Positions 9,693-18,190 of a stretch of DNA of 64,000 nt are shown piece by piece (positions within the stretch are counted from its first letter, which is position 1; the number at the start of each line of letters is the position of its first letter). The position numbers and the translations under genes are program-made. The DNA comes from JAFGBI01 sp964480725 (GTDB lineage: Bacteria; Myxococcota_A; Polyangia; Polyangiales; Polyangiaceae). The notes under the pieces are model-generated. The model worked only from the letters and a program-made list of their open reading frames with translations. It did no database searches and was not told where the DNA came from. The stretch covers positions 1-64,000 of the forward strand of contig CAYZQO010000032.1 of NCBI GenBank assembly GCA_964480725.1, in the 5' to 3' direction.

Positions 9693-11740
9693 CCGACTCC
9701 GATCAGTCACCGGGCCGCCGCACGCCAGCGCCAGGCCCGGGCGCCAGCCCCGCCCGCGACTCGTCCCCGGTGATCGAAGTGTCGGGCGCCGAGGTGGACC
9801 TCGGGATTGCGCTCGACGGGGTCGAGCCCCCGAAACCGCAGGGCGAGGAGGACCTGGAGGCGGCGCTCGATCGCGCTCTGGCCCGCGCCGAACCGCCCCC
9901 CACGGACCGGGAGCCGATCGAGGCGGCCGTCGTCGTGCTGCGAGGTCGTGACGCCGGGCGTGTGTTCGGCTTCCGCGGGGGTTCGGTGCTGATCGGTCGC
10001 GCCCCGACGGCGCACATTCGCCTCGACGAGCCGTCGGTTTCTCAGCGACACGCCCTCATCGAGCGGGTCGGTGCGCGCTTCTTCGTCACCGACCTCGGGA
10101 GCTCGAACGGAACCTCGGTCAACGGGATCCCGATCTCCGGCGCCACGCCGCTCCGGAACGGGGACCGGGTCGAGGTGGTGAACGTCGTGCTGCTGTTCCG
10201 CCTGGGTAGCGACACGCCGGGTCACGACACCGTCCCACTCGAGCGGTGGCCCGGGGAGCTGGCGCTCGCTCCGGTGCAGCTCGCGCCCGGACCACGGAGG
10301 CCCTACGGCGACTCCTCCCTCTCCCTCGTCGGGGAGGAGGAGCGCGCCCCCACCATCGAGGAGCAGATCCAGAAGGCGCTGATTGCGCTCGCCTACGTCC
10401 GACGGCACTGGCGGATCCTGGTCGGCGCGCCCGCAATCGCTGGGGTGCTGGGCGTCCTCTCCGTGGGCGTCTCCCCGCCCCCGAACCGGGCCGAGTTCAC
10501 GGTGTCGCTCGACACGACGGCGCCGGAAAACCCGCTGGAGCGCGAGCGGGTGGCGCGCCGGGCGACCGAGCCCGAGTTCTTCCGGGACGCCTCGACCGCC
10601 TTCGCGGAGGCACGGCTGGTCCGTGCGACCCTCGCCGAGCTGGGCGAGCCCAACCCCAACGATTACCGCTTGAAGGACCTGTCCGAGGCGCTCTCGTTCA
10701 ACCAGATGAGTCCGACCCTGTTCGTCGGCTCGATGACGGACCGAGATGGCGAGTTCGCGCTGCGATTTCTGCGGCAACACCTGGAGCTCTATTTGTCGCG
10801 CGAGATCGAGAAGACGCTCCGGGTCTATCAGGCCGAGGTGGACCTGCTGAACACGAGGGTCCAGGAGATCGACGCCCGGCTCGAGCGCGGCGAGGCCGAT
10901 CTCCGCCGCTTCCGGGAGAAGAACCTCGAGCACCTGCCCGAGTTCGCGACCAACCGGGTCGCAGCGGCCGCGGGCATGGAGAGCCGCGCCGGCGAGCTCG
11001 GCGCCAACGTCGCGCGCTTGCGGGGCGAGCTGGCGCTGGCGCGACAGCGCCTGGTGCGGGAAAGCCCCCTCATCGAGGCCAAGGTGCGCGAGGCCAGCCC
11101 CTACCAGGAAGCCTTGATCGAGGCGAAGCGGCGGCTGGCCGAACTGAAGGCGCGGGGGCTCGGGGCGGACCACCCGGAGGTCCGGCAGGCCGTGGCGGAG
11201 GCGGAGAACCTGCAGCGGCAGCTGGACGCGACGACGCAGGCGCTCCCCAGCGACCTCGATCGCACGGCGAACCCCGAGTACACGCGCCTCAAGGATCAGG
11301 TCGCGGAGCTCGAGGTCGCGTTGACCAGCGCGCAGCAAGAGCAAGCGGCGGTGGGCGGGCAGCTCGGGTGGGCGGATGAGGCCCTGCGCAAGCTCCCCGG
11401 GGTCGAGGAGGGGCTCTCGCGGCTCACTCGCACCCTCGAGACGGACCGAGCACTCCACACGCGTTTGATCGAGCGCCTACGACAGGCCGAGACGCAGCTC
11501 GAGATCGGGCGCGCCACGGCCCAGGCCCGCTACGACCTGGTGGCCCCGCCGCACACGGTCGGGGTCGCGATCCGGCGCACGCTGGCTCTGCGGGCCGCCA
11601 TCGGCATGGCCCTGGGGCTACTGGTCGCCATCCTGTGGGTGGTCGGCTCCGAGATCGCGGCGATCGCTCGGCGGTTGCCCCGCGTGGACCTCGTCGAGGC
11701 GCGACCCCCGGGAACGTCGCGGTCGATCCGACGACTGTGA
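9689..11740 (+). CDS. FHA domain - Wzz-like polysaccharide co-polymerase fusion
   Basis: 683 residues. A cytoplasmic FHA domain (about 75-165) shows VLIGRAPTAHIRLDEPSVSQ, RHALIE and SSNGTSVNG, the phosphothreonine-binding residues of the fold. It is followed by a membrane segment (about 240-260), a long periplasmic coiled coil (about 350-600; RLERGEADLRRFREKN, LKARGLGADHPEVRQ), and a second membrane segment (about 637-655). The coiled coil plus two flanking membrane helices is the Wzz/polysaccharide co-polymerase layout. No Walker A/B kinase follows, unlike BY-kinase Wzc proteins. The ATGA overlap with the kinase suggests that phosphorylation read by FHA controls polysaccharide chain length or export. 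Confidence 0.85.
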   Translation: MTDSDQSPGRRTPAPGPGASPARDSSPVIEVSGAEVDLGIALDGVEPPKPQGEEDLEAALDRALARAEPPPTDREPIEAAVVVLRGRDAGRVFGFRGGSVLIGRAPTAHIRLDEPSVSQRHALIERVGARFFVTDLGSSNGTSVNGIPISGATPLRNGDRVEVVNVVLLFRLGSDTPGHDTVPLERWPGELALAPVQLAPGPRRPYGDSSLSLVGEEERAPTIEEQIQKALIALAYVRRHWRILVGAPAIAGVLGVLSVGVSPPPNRAEFTVSLDTTAPENPLERERVARRATEPEFFRDASTAFAEARLVRATLAELGEPNPNDYRLKDLSEALSFNQMSPTLFVGSMTDRDGEFALRFLRQHLELYLSREIEKTLRVYQAEVDLLNTRVQEIDARLERGEADLRRFREKNLEHLPEFATNRVAAAAGMESRAGELGANVARLRGELALARQRLVRESPLIEAKVREASPYQEALIEAKRRLAELKARGLGADHPEVRQAVAEAENLQRQLDATTQALPSDLDRTANPEYTRLKDQVAELEVALTSAQQEQAAVGGQLGWADEALRKLPGVEEGLSRLTRTLETDRALHTRLIERLRQAETQLEIGRATAQARYDLVAPPHTVGVAIRRTLALRAAIGMALGLLVAILWVVGSEIAAIARRLPRVDLVEARPPGTSRSIRRL

Positions 11741-11785
11741 AGCGCCGGCGTTGACGAGGCTGCCGCAGAGCACCCGCCCCCTTAA

Positions 11786-12778
11786 TCAGGGCAGGGTCAC
11801 CTGGGCCAGGATCTTGCCTTCGCCGACGGCCACGCACTGACCGCCGACGCGGACGCCGGTGATGCTGTCGGCGTCGCGCTCGATGGCGACGTGGAGGAAG
11901 CTCGGTCGCCCCACCTCGGCGCCCTGCTCGAGCACCAGCATCTGGGGCGACTCCGCGGCGAGGAAGCCGTAGCGGCAAAGGAAAGCGCTGAGGGGACCGC
12001 ACACAGTCTCGGTCGCTGGATCCTCCTCGACGCCGATGTCGGGGCTGAAGACCCGAACCTTCGCGCCGGACCCCGCGCGATCCGTCTCCAGCGTGAAGGC
12101 CGCGATCCGCGGCGCCTCGAAGCGCCGGATGGTGCGCTCCCAGATGTCCTGGCGGAACCGGATGGCACGAAGCGCGGCGCGATTCCGCAGGGCCATGACG
12201 AGATAGCTCACGCCGCCCGAGGCCGCTTGGAAGGGGACGCCGGGCATGCGCTGGTCCTCGCGGAGCCCCAGCGTCGCCAGCGCAGCGTCGACATCGGTGT
12301 AGACGGAGCCGAGCGCGGGCGCGGGCTGTCGGACCGTCATCACCCGCGCGAAGGTGGAAACCGAAACCGGTCCGGTGTCGCCTTGGAAGACCACCCGGGC
12401 CTCGGGCGCGGCCTGCCGGCCCCGCTCGAGCGCCAGGGCGAAGGCCGCCCCGATGCTCGGGTAGTGCCCCATCGGGACCTCTCCCAGCGGCGTGAAGACG
12501 CGCATGCGCGGAGCCCGGTCCGAGGTCTCGTCGGGGAAGAGGAACGCCGTCTGCGCTCGGTTGAGCTCCCGGGCGATCGTCTTCATGGCCGCGGCGTCGA
12601 GCCCGCGAGCGTCGGTGAAGACCGCGAGCGGGGCGCCGGTGAACGGACGCTCCGCGAACACGTCGATCGATCGATACGCGTACTCCTTGAAACCTCGACG
12701 CGACGAGGCTGGGATCGGGTCACCAGGGTCTCCGGGACGAGACGGGGTGGGCATCGACTGTTCCGAAATTCTGACCAT
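11786..12778 (-). CDS. PhzF-family isomerase-like protein with altered catalytic Glu
   Basis: 330 residues, slightly longer than typical PhzF proteins. Family features are DVFAERPFTGAPLAVF at the N-terminus, FTPLGEVPMGHYPSIGAAFAL (usually ...GHPTLGTAF), and IGVEEDPATETVCGPLSAFL (usually EDPATGSA). The catalytic Glu normally sits in a motif such as NLSETAF. Here the motif reads NRAQTAFLF, with Gln in place of Glu, so normal isomerase chemistry is doubtful. The ATG at 12778 has GGAG 8 nt upstream; a second ATG at 12754 is possible. It stands alone on this strand. The substrate is unknown. Confidence 0.85.
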   Translation of the reverse strand: MVRISEQSMPTPSRPGDPGDPIPASSRRGFKEYAYRSIDVFAERPFTGAPLAVFTDARGLDAAAMKTIARELNRAQTAFLFPDETSDRAPRMRVFTPLGEVPMGHYPSIGAAFALALERGRQAAPEARVVFQGDTGPVSVSTFARVMTVRQPAPALGSVYTDVDAALATLGLREDQRMPGVPFQAASGGVSYLVMALRNRAALRAIRFRQDIWERTIRRFEAPRIAAFTLETDRAGSGAKVRVFSPDIGVEEDPATETVCGPLSAFLCRYGFLAAESPQMLVLEQGAEVGRPSFLHVAIERDADSITGVRVGGQCVAVGEGKILAQVTLP

Positions 12779-13175
12779 CGAACACGCTCCGCCGGCAGCG
12801 CGAGGGGACCGCGACCGGGCCCTGGCGCTCGACGCCGGAGCGTAGCCGAGATCGTGCCCCGCGGCGCCAGGTCGCGGGGAAGTCACGGCAGCCGGCCGCC
12901 CCCTGGGTCCTCGGGGCGCGAGGACCCGACTGGGGAGATGCTGCCGCGCGGAGGAGATCTAGGTCGCGGCCGGCCTGAAGACAACGCCGAGGAGGACGCC
13001 CACGGGGGCCGCCTGGCGCACGCCCCGCGTCCTGGCTTGACAGGCCCGGCCCTGACGTCCCCACCCAAGCGCCGGTTGGACAAGCCGCTCGACCGGTCCG
13101 GTCGGCGCGGCCCGCTCCGCGCGGGGCCGGTCCAGGCGGCTGCGGGTTCGGCCTCCCCGAGCCCCCGACCGATCC
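12779..13175. other. Intergenic space, no gene seen
   Basis: About 400 bp between the PhzF-like gene and the end of the WecG/TagA gene. Reading frames here have the composition of antisense or random high-GC sequence. I see no RNA gene, terminator with a T-tract, or convincing promoter. Confidence 0.5.
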
Positions 13176-14006
13176 TCAGGGTGCCCGGGACCGCTGCCAG
13201 GCCCGGAGCACCAACCCCGGGAACCGCACTCCGTCCCGGAGGTACCGCCCCGCGAGCCGCCGCGGCTCCTTCCCCACGCGGAACGCCCACTCCAGTCCGG
13301 TCCGGCGCATCCACACCGGCGCCCGTGGCTGGACCCCGGCGAGGAAATCGATGGTCGCACCGACGCAGAGCGCCACCTTCGCTGCGATGGCGCCGCGGTG
13401 CTGGTCCGCCCAGACCTCCTGCTTCGGAGCGCCCAGGCCGAGGACCAGCACGTCGGGCGCAGCGGCGGCGATGCGCGCCAAGATGGCCGAGTTCTCCGCG
13501 GGGTCGTCCTGGAATCCGAGCGGCGGGCTGTAGGTCCCGACCACCCGCACACCGGGGTACTGCGCTCCAACGTTCGCCGCCGCGCGCTCCCCCACGCCGG
13601 GCGCGGCCCCCAGCAGGTACACGCTCAAGGGCCCTCGTCTGCCCGCAGCGGCCAGCAGGCTCGGCACCAGATCACTCCCGGCGACCCGCCCGGGCAGCGG
13701 GGAGCCCAGCAGCCGCGCGGACCAGACCAGCGGCGCGCCGTCGACAACCACCAGCGCCGCGTGCCGATAGGCCTCGCGGAGCCCCGCATGACGCTCCAGC
13801 ATCACCAGATGGTTGATGTTCGGGGTGACGACGAAGCGACACTCCGAGCCCCGGTCCCGCTCGGCCCAACCCAGCACTCGCTCCACCGCGGCCCCGAGGT
13901 CGAGCGGATCCACGGCGATCCCAAACAAGTCCACCCGCCGCTCGCTCGAATTGGGCTCTGGCACGGTACCGGGGGTGTCGATAGGCCGCCTTGAGCGGCG
14001 CAGCAA
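13176..14006 (-). CDS. WecG/TagA/CpsF-family glycosyltransferase
   Basis: 276 residues. Signatures of the family are VVTPNINHLVMLERHAGLREAY (acceptor-site Thr/Asn/His block), VVVDGAPLVW, VAGSDLVPSLL, VYLLGAAPGVGERAAANV, VLVLGLGAPKQE and WMRRTGLEWAFRV near the C-terminus. Relatives transfer ManNAcA or ManNAc to lipid-linked sugars in enterobacterial antigen, teichoic acid or capsule synthesis at the inner face of the membrane. It diverges from a polyprenyl-phosphate sugar transferase (14591 onward), so a shared surface-polysaccharide role is likely. The exact sugar is not predictable. Confidence 0.93.
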   Translation of the reverse strand: MLRRSRRPIDTPGTVPEPNSSERRVDLFGIAVDPLDLGAAVERVLGWAERDRGSECRFVVTPNINHLVMLERHAGLREAYRHAALVVVDGAPLVWSARLLGSPLPGRVAGSDLVPSLLAAAGRRGPLSVYLLGAAPGVGERAAANVGAQYPGVRVVGTYSPPLGFQDDPAENSAILARIAAAAPDVLVLGLGAPKQEVWADQHRGAIAAKVALCVGATIDFLAGVQPRAPVWMRRTGLEWAFRVGKEPRRLAGRYLRDGVRFPGLVLRAWQRSRAP

Positions 14007-14045
14007 CCGCGATCCATCGCCGCCTTCACGTTCGGGCGACCCCTG

Positions 14046-14163
14046 CTAGAGCACCGATCAGGTTGCCAATGGCAACGGCGCCGCTGAAGACGCACCCCCT
14101 CAGGGCGAGGGTGCGTCTTCAGCGGCGCCTGGGGCGAGAGCCACTCCCGGGTCGGTGCTCTAG
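14046..14163. repeat. 118-bp MITE-like palindromic element
   Basis: Perfect 12-bp terminal inverted repeats (CTAGAGCACCGA at 14046-14057, TCGGTGCTCTAG at 14152-14163) enclose a small GTTGCC/GGCAAC hairpin (14062-14076). They also enclose a perfect 21-bp inverted repeat (14077-14097 with 14109-14129, loop of 11). The terminal motif recurs at the end of the repeat at 20573-20693. It lies in the 584-bp divergent space between two polysaccharide genes. It could act as a non-autonomous mobile element or a strong RNA hairpin; there is no T-tract. In the rest of 14007-14590 I see only a partial GGTTG-TTGATT/AATCAACC inverted repeat at about 14162-14192. Confidence 0.7.
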
Positions 14164-14590
14164 GTTGTTGATTTCTCGCAGTAATCAACCTGATTGCTGT
14201 CTAGGGCTGGCCGTCCATCACGGCGCGCTCGCGCGGGACGGGGCATCCCGCCAGCCCGCGTTCGCCACGCCCCGTCTACCGCGCACCGCGCTCAGACGGC
14301 GAGGCGCCGCCGATCCGTGGCGCCCCCACCCCAGCGGACTTGTCCGCCTTTGACCACAGCGTCAATTCTGTGCAATCCCGACTCTCAGGCCGAAGGGGCA
14401 CCCGCGCCGGACGCTCGCGCGGCCAGGGGACGCGGTGCGGGGGGTGGGCGCGCGGGGATCACCGACGGGCCGACCTCGGCCCCGGCGGCGGCACCGGGGG
14501 CCCGGATGCGATTGGGGTTGCGTCAAGTCGAAAATGATCGCTTTACATCCCGTTGCGTGGCGCGAGGCGTCCCGCGGAGGACCCTGACCG

Positions 14591-16012
14591 ATGGCTAGCT
14601 CGCGGACGGAACGTAACGGCGGCATCCTCAAGACGCACGCCTCCGAGATCTCCGCGGTGATCCGTCTCGTCGACGCGCTCGTGATCGTCGGCACCTACTG
14701 GTTGGCGTCGACCCTCTACGCGCTCGGCAACTGGAGTCGCGAGGAACTGATCGCGGCCTCGATCGCCGTGGTCGTGTTCTTCCTCGCCGCGGAGGTGAAC
14801 GGCCTCTACCGCTCCTGGCGCGGATCGGACCTGCGCCAAGAGGCGTTCCGGGTCCTCTCCAGCTGGGCCGCCTCGGTCGGCGCCCTGCTCTTCGTAGCGT
14901 TCGCGGTCAAGGCCTCCGCCGAGTACTCGCGCATCGCGACCATCGCGTGGGCAGGCACCACTCCGGTCCTGCTCGTGTTGCTCCGCGTGATCCTGCGCCG
15001 CGTGCTGCGTGAGCTCCGCGCCCGGGGGCTCAACACCCGCACCGTCGCCATCGCGGGCTCGACCGAGAACGGGGAGCGCCTGGCGCGCACCATCGTCCGG
15101 GACGTCACCTCCGGACTCAAGATCCACGGGGTCTACGACGACCGGAACCGGCGCCGGACCATCCCCGATACGGTCGCGCCCGTCGCGGGGACGCTCGACC
15201 AACTGGTCGAGGACGCGCGCACGGGGACGGTCGACATCGTGTACATCACCCTGCCCCTCCGCGCGGAGCACCGGATCACCTCCCTCGTCACGCGCCTCGC
15301 CGACACGACCGCCACCGTGTACATCGTCCCCGAATTCTACGCCTACGACCTGCTCCACGCGCGCTGGAGCTCCATCGGCGACCAGCCCGTGGTGAGCATC
15401 TTCGACACCCCCTTCCACGGGGTCGGCGGGTGGCTGAAGCGCCTCGAAGACCTGGTGCTGGGAACACTGATCCTGATCCTAATTGCCGCGCCCATGATGC
15501 TCGTCGCCATCGCGATCAAGCTAGACTCGCGCGGCCCCGTCTTCTTCCGCCAGCGCCGCTACGGTCTGAACGGGAAGCCGATCCATGTCTGGAAGTTTCG
15601 GAGCATGACGGTGTGCGAGGATGGCCCCGACGTGCCGCAGGCCAAGCCCGGCGACGCTCGCATCACGCGCCTCGGCGCGTTCCTCCGCCGGACATCCATC
15701 GACGAGCTCCCCCAGTTCTTCAACGTCATCGCCGGCGACATGTCGATCGTCGGTCCCCGCCCCCACGCGGTCGCCCACAACGAGATCTACCGCGGCAAGA
15801 TCAAGGGGTACATGCTGCGCCACAAGGTCAAGCCGGGCATCACGGGCTGGGCCCAGGTCAACGGCTGGCGCGGCGAAACCGACACGATGGACAAGATGGA
15901 GCATCGCATCGAGCACGACCTTTACTACATCCACAACTGGCGGCTCGACTGGGACCTCAAGATCATCTTCTTCACCATCTTCGGACGCGCGGTACGCAAG
16001 AACGCCGTCTGA
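14591..16012 (+). CDS. Undecaprenyl-phosphate sugar phosphotransferase (WcaJ/WbaP-like)
   Basis: 473 residues. It has four or five N-terminal membrane segments, a CoA-binding-like central domain (AIAGSTENGERLARTI), a further membrane hairpin (about 290-320) and the C-terminal bacterial sugar-transferase domain. The latter shows PVFFRQRRYGLNGKPIHVWKFRSM, RLGAFLRRTSIDELPQFFNV, DMSIVGPRPH and KPGITGWAQVNGWRGETD. The family transfers a sugar 1-phosphate, usually glucose, onto undecaprenyl phosphate, starting exopolysaccharide repeat units at the inner membrane. With the FHA-Wzz protein and WecG-like gene it outlines a Wzx/Wzy-type system, although wzx and wzy are not in view. Confidence 0.93.
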   Translation: MASSRTERNGGILKTHASEISAVIRLVDALVIVGTYWLASTLYALGNWSREELIAASIAVVVFFLAAEVNGLYRSWRGSDLRQEAFRVLSSWAASVGALLFVAFAVKASAEYSRIATIAWAGTTPVLLVLLRVILRRVLRELRARGLNTRTVAIAGSTENGERLARTIVRDVTSGLKIHGVYDDRNRRRTIPDTVAPVAGTLDQLVEDARTGTVDIVYITLPLRAEHRITSLVTRLADTTATVYIVPEFYAYDLLHARWSSIGDQPVVSIFDTPFHGVGGWLKRLEDLVLGTLILILIAAPMMLVAIAIKLDSRGPVFFRQRRYGLNGKPIHVWKFRSMTVCEDGPDVPQAKPGDARITRLGAFLRRTSIDELPQFFNVIAGDMSIVGPRPHAVAHNEIYRGKIKGYMLRHKVKPGITGWAQVNGWRGETDTMDKMEHRIEHDLYYIHNWRLDWDLKIIFFTIFGRAVRKNAV

Positions 16013-16032
16013 CCCGGTGCCCCCGTGAGCAC

Positions 16033-17364
16033 TCACTCCCCGGCCGGTGAAGGGACGAAGGCGGCGTAGATCGCGCGCAGCGCGCGTTCGAAGTCGTCGG
16101 GGTGCACCCCGACGATGATATTGACCTCAGAGGCCCCCTGGTTGATCACGCGAACGTTGACCTTGGCGTCACGGAAGGCGGCGAACACCTTCGCCGCGAT
16201 CCCCACCGACCGGATCATGCCCTCTCCCACGACGGCCACCAGCGCGAGATCGGCGACCAGACTCACGCTGTCCGGGTCCAGGACCCGCCGGATCTCATCG
16301 ATCACCTCCGGCGCAGCGTCCCCGAGGTGCTTCTGTTCAACGATGACGTTGATACCGTCGATGCTGGACGGGCAGTGCTCGATGCTGATGCCGCGACGCT
16401 CGAAGATCCCGAGGAGCCGGTAGGCGAAGCCGATCTCGGTGTTCATGAGGCTCTTCTCCACGCAGATCATGGAGAAGCCCCGCTTGCCGGCGACGCCAGC
16501 GATCTCGGAGTTCTGGTCCTCCTCCTCGCTGAGGCGAGACACGATGCGCGTTCCAGGGTGGTCCGGATCGTTGGTGTTCTTGATGCAGATGGGCATCCCA
16601 ATCTCCCGGACCGGGAGGATCGCCTCGTCGTGGAGCACCGCCGCGCCCATGTACGACAGCTCCCGGATCTCGCGGTACGTGACCTCTGCCATCGGGCGCG
16701 GCGCGTCCACGAGGCGCGGATCCGCCATCAGCAGCCCCGGAACGTCGGTCCAGTTCTCGTAGAGCTCCGCCCCCGCGGCCCGCGCGGCGATGGCGCCGGA
16801 GATGTCAGAGCCGCCCCGGGAGAAAGTCTTCACGTCGCCGTTCGGACCGCGCCCGTAGAAGCCAGGCATGACGTACAGCCCATCGCCCGCGAGACGCGCC
16901 CCGAGCCGCGCGTAGGTCGCCGGCTCCACCCGACCGTTCGAGGTGATGAACACGCAGTCGACCGGGTCGACGAACTCCGCGCCGAGGAAGGCGGCCAACA
17001 GCAAGCCGCTGAAGTACTCCCCGCGCGACGCGGCGAAGTCTCGCGAGCAGCCAGCGCGGATCTGCCCGAGGAAGGCGTCGATCGCGTCCCCGATCCCCAC
17101 CGCCAAGCCGAGGTCGGCCTCGATCTCCAAATACCGCTGGCGCAGCGCGCCGAACGAGCTGGTCAGGTCGGCGTGCATCTGCGCCATGTCGTGGCAGAGG
17201 TAGAGCAGGTCGGTGATCTTCGGGTCGTCCTTCGTCCGCTTCCCGGGCGCCGAGGGCACGACGACGCGGCGCCGCGGATCCGCCGCCACAATCGCCTTGA
17301 CTTTGCGCATCTGGCTGGCATCGGCCAGGCTCGTGCCCCCGAATTTGCAGACGATTCGACTCAT
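16033..17364 (-). CDS. lysC: Aspartate kinase
   Basis: 443 residues. It phosphorylates aspartate in the first step of lysine, threonine and methionine synthesis. The N-terminus IVCKFGGTSLADASQM is the kinase signature; FSRGGSDISGAIAARAAGAELYENWTD region carries the substrate-binding residues, and YMGAAVLHDEAILPV follows. Two C-terminal ACT-type segments (about 290-435) include RGISIEHCPSSIDGINVIV and KVNVRVINQGASEVNIIVGV, which bind feedback amino acids. This is the monofunctional form, not fused to homoserine dehydrogenase. A GGAG precedes the ATG. It converges with the sugar transferase, 20 bp apart. Confidence 0.96.
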   Translation of the reverse strand: MSRIVCKFGGTSLADASQMRKVKAIVAADPRRRVVVPSAPGKRTKDDPKITDLLYLCHDMAQMHADLTSSFGALRQRYLEIEADLGLAVGIGDAIDAFLGQIRAGCSRDFAASRGEYFSGLLLAAFLGAEFVDPVDCVFITSNGRVEPATYARLGARLAGDGLYVMPGFYGRGPNGDVKTFSRGGSDISGAIAARAAGAELYENWTDVPGLLMADPRLVDAPRPMAEVTYREIRELSYMGAAVLHDEAILPVREIGMPICIKNTNDPDHPGTRIVSRLSEEEDQNSEIAGVAGKRGFSMICVEKSLMNTEIGFAYRLLGIFERRGISIEHCPSSIDGINVIVEQKHLGDAAPEVIDEIRRVLDPDSVSLVADLALVAVVGEGMIRSVGIAAKVFAAFRDAKVNVRVINQGASEVNIIVGVHPDDFERALRAIYAAFVPSPAGE

Positions 17365-17430
17365 GACAGGCTCCGGTGGGAGGCGGCGTATAGCACCGTC
17401 CGGCGCACCCGAGAAACGGGATCGGCCGGC

Positions 17431-18186
17431 TCACGAGCGACCCGGGGGCGCGGTCGGGCGGCGATCGGTCGCGCGCTCCACCACGAGCCACACGAAGGCG
17501 AGCACGAGCACGACGGCGGCCTTCTGGCCCGCCGGCAGCGCCGCACCCACCGGGGTCTGACGGAGGAAATGGTCAAGGTACAGTGCTAGATCGACGCCGG
17601 CGACGACGAGTGCGACGACGCCGAGCCCGATTAGCCAACGCGGTACGGAGCCTCCCCCGGCGAGGCCCCCCAGGGAAACAAAGCCCGTCGCGAGCGCCGC
17701 TCCGCCGGCAGCCACCACGATCCAGCCGTGGAGTGCCGACGCCGCGAGCGAAGGGGTGAAGGGCACCCCGATGAGCCCCACGGTGGCGGTCCAGCCGAAC
17801 CAGGGCACCGCGCGACGAAGCCGGGTGGCGCCGGGGGCAAAAAGGCGCGGCACCACCGCCCAAAACGTGCCGATCCCGAAGATCAGGGCCAGGACCATGG
17901 CCGAGCGCGCGAGGAGCGCCGCAGCCAGGTTCGCTCGCCCGCCGATGGCCCGCAGCGGGAGCAGGTCACAGAGGAAGTTGTGGACGAGATCGAACCCGGA
18001 CCTGTCCGGATGCACCCAGCTGCCCCCGGGGTAGACGGCCGCCGAGGCGACGATGAGCCCGGCGAAGGACGGCAACGACAACCGCACGGCCCAGCGCGCG
18101 ACGACCCAGCGCATGGGGGATCCCCGCGCCGCAACCCCCGCCGGCGCCGACGGCGTCACCGCGCGCCCGGACGGCCCGGCGCCCAT
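17431..18186 (-). CDS. DUF998-like multi-pass membrane protein
   Basis: About 251 residues with six predicted membrane segments. The N-terminal part YPGGSWVHPDRSGFDLVHNF followed by LCDLL resembles DUF998 proteins (often ...G..YS...N.LSDL). Later segments such as FGWTATVGLIGVPFTP fit. The function of the family is unknown. The ATG at 18186 lies 4 bp after the stop of the GT4 gene on the same strand, suggesting co-transcription. A GTG at 18216 would extend it by 10 residues into that gene and is less likely. Confidence 0.7.
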   Translation of the reverse strand: MGAGPSGRAVTPSAPAGVAARGSPMRWVVARWAVRLSLPSFAGLIVASAAVYPGGSWVHPDRSGFDLVHNFLCDLLPLRAIGGRANLAAALLARSAMVLALIFGIGTFWAVVPRLFAPGATRLRRAVPWFGWTATVGLIGVPFTPSLAASALHGWIVVAAGGAALATGFVSLGGLAGGGSVPRWLIGLGVVALVVAGVDLALYLDHFLRQTPVGAALPAGQKAAVVLVLAFVWLVVERATDRRPTAPPGRS

Positions 18187-18190
18187 GACC

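Noticed and set aside
11786..16012. A phenazine or other secondary-metabolite cluster
   Set aside because: Only a lone PhzF-like protein is present, with an altered active site; no other biosynthetic genes accompany it, and the neighbours are polysaccharide genes.
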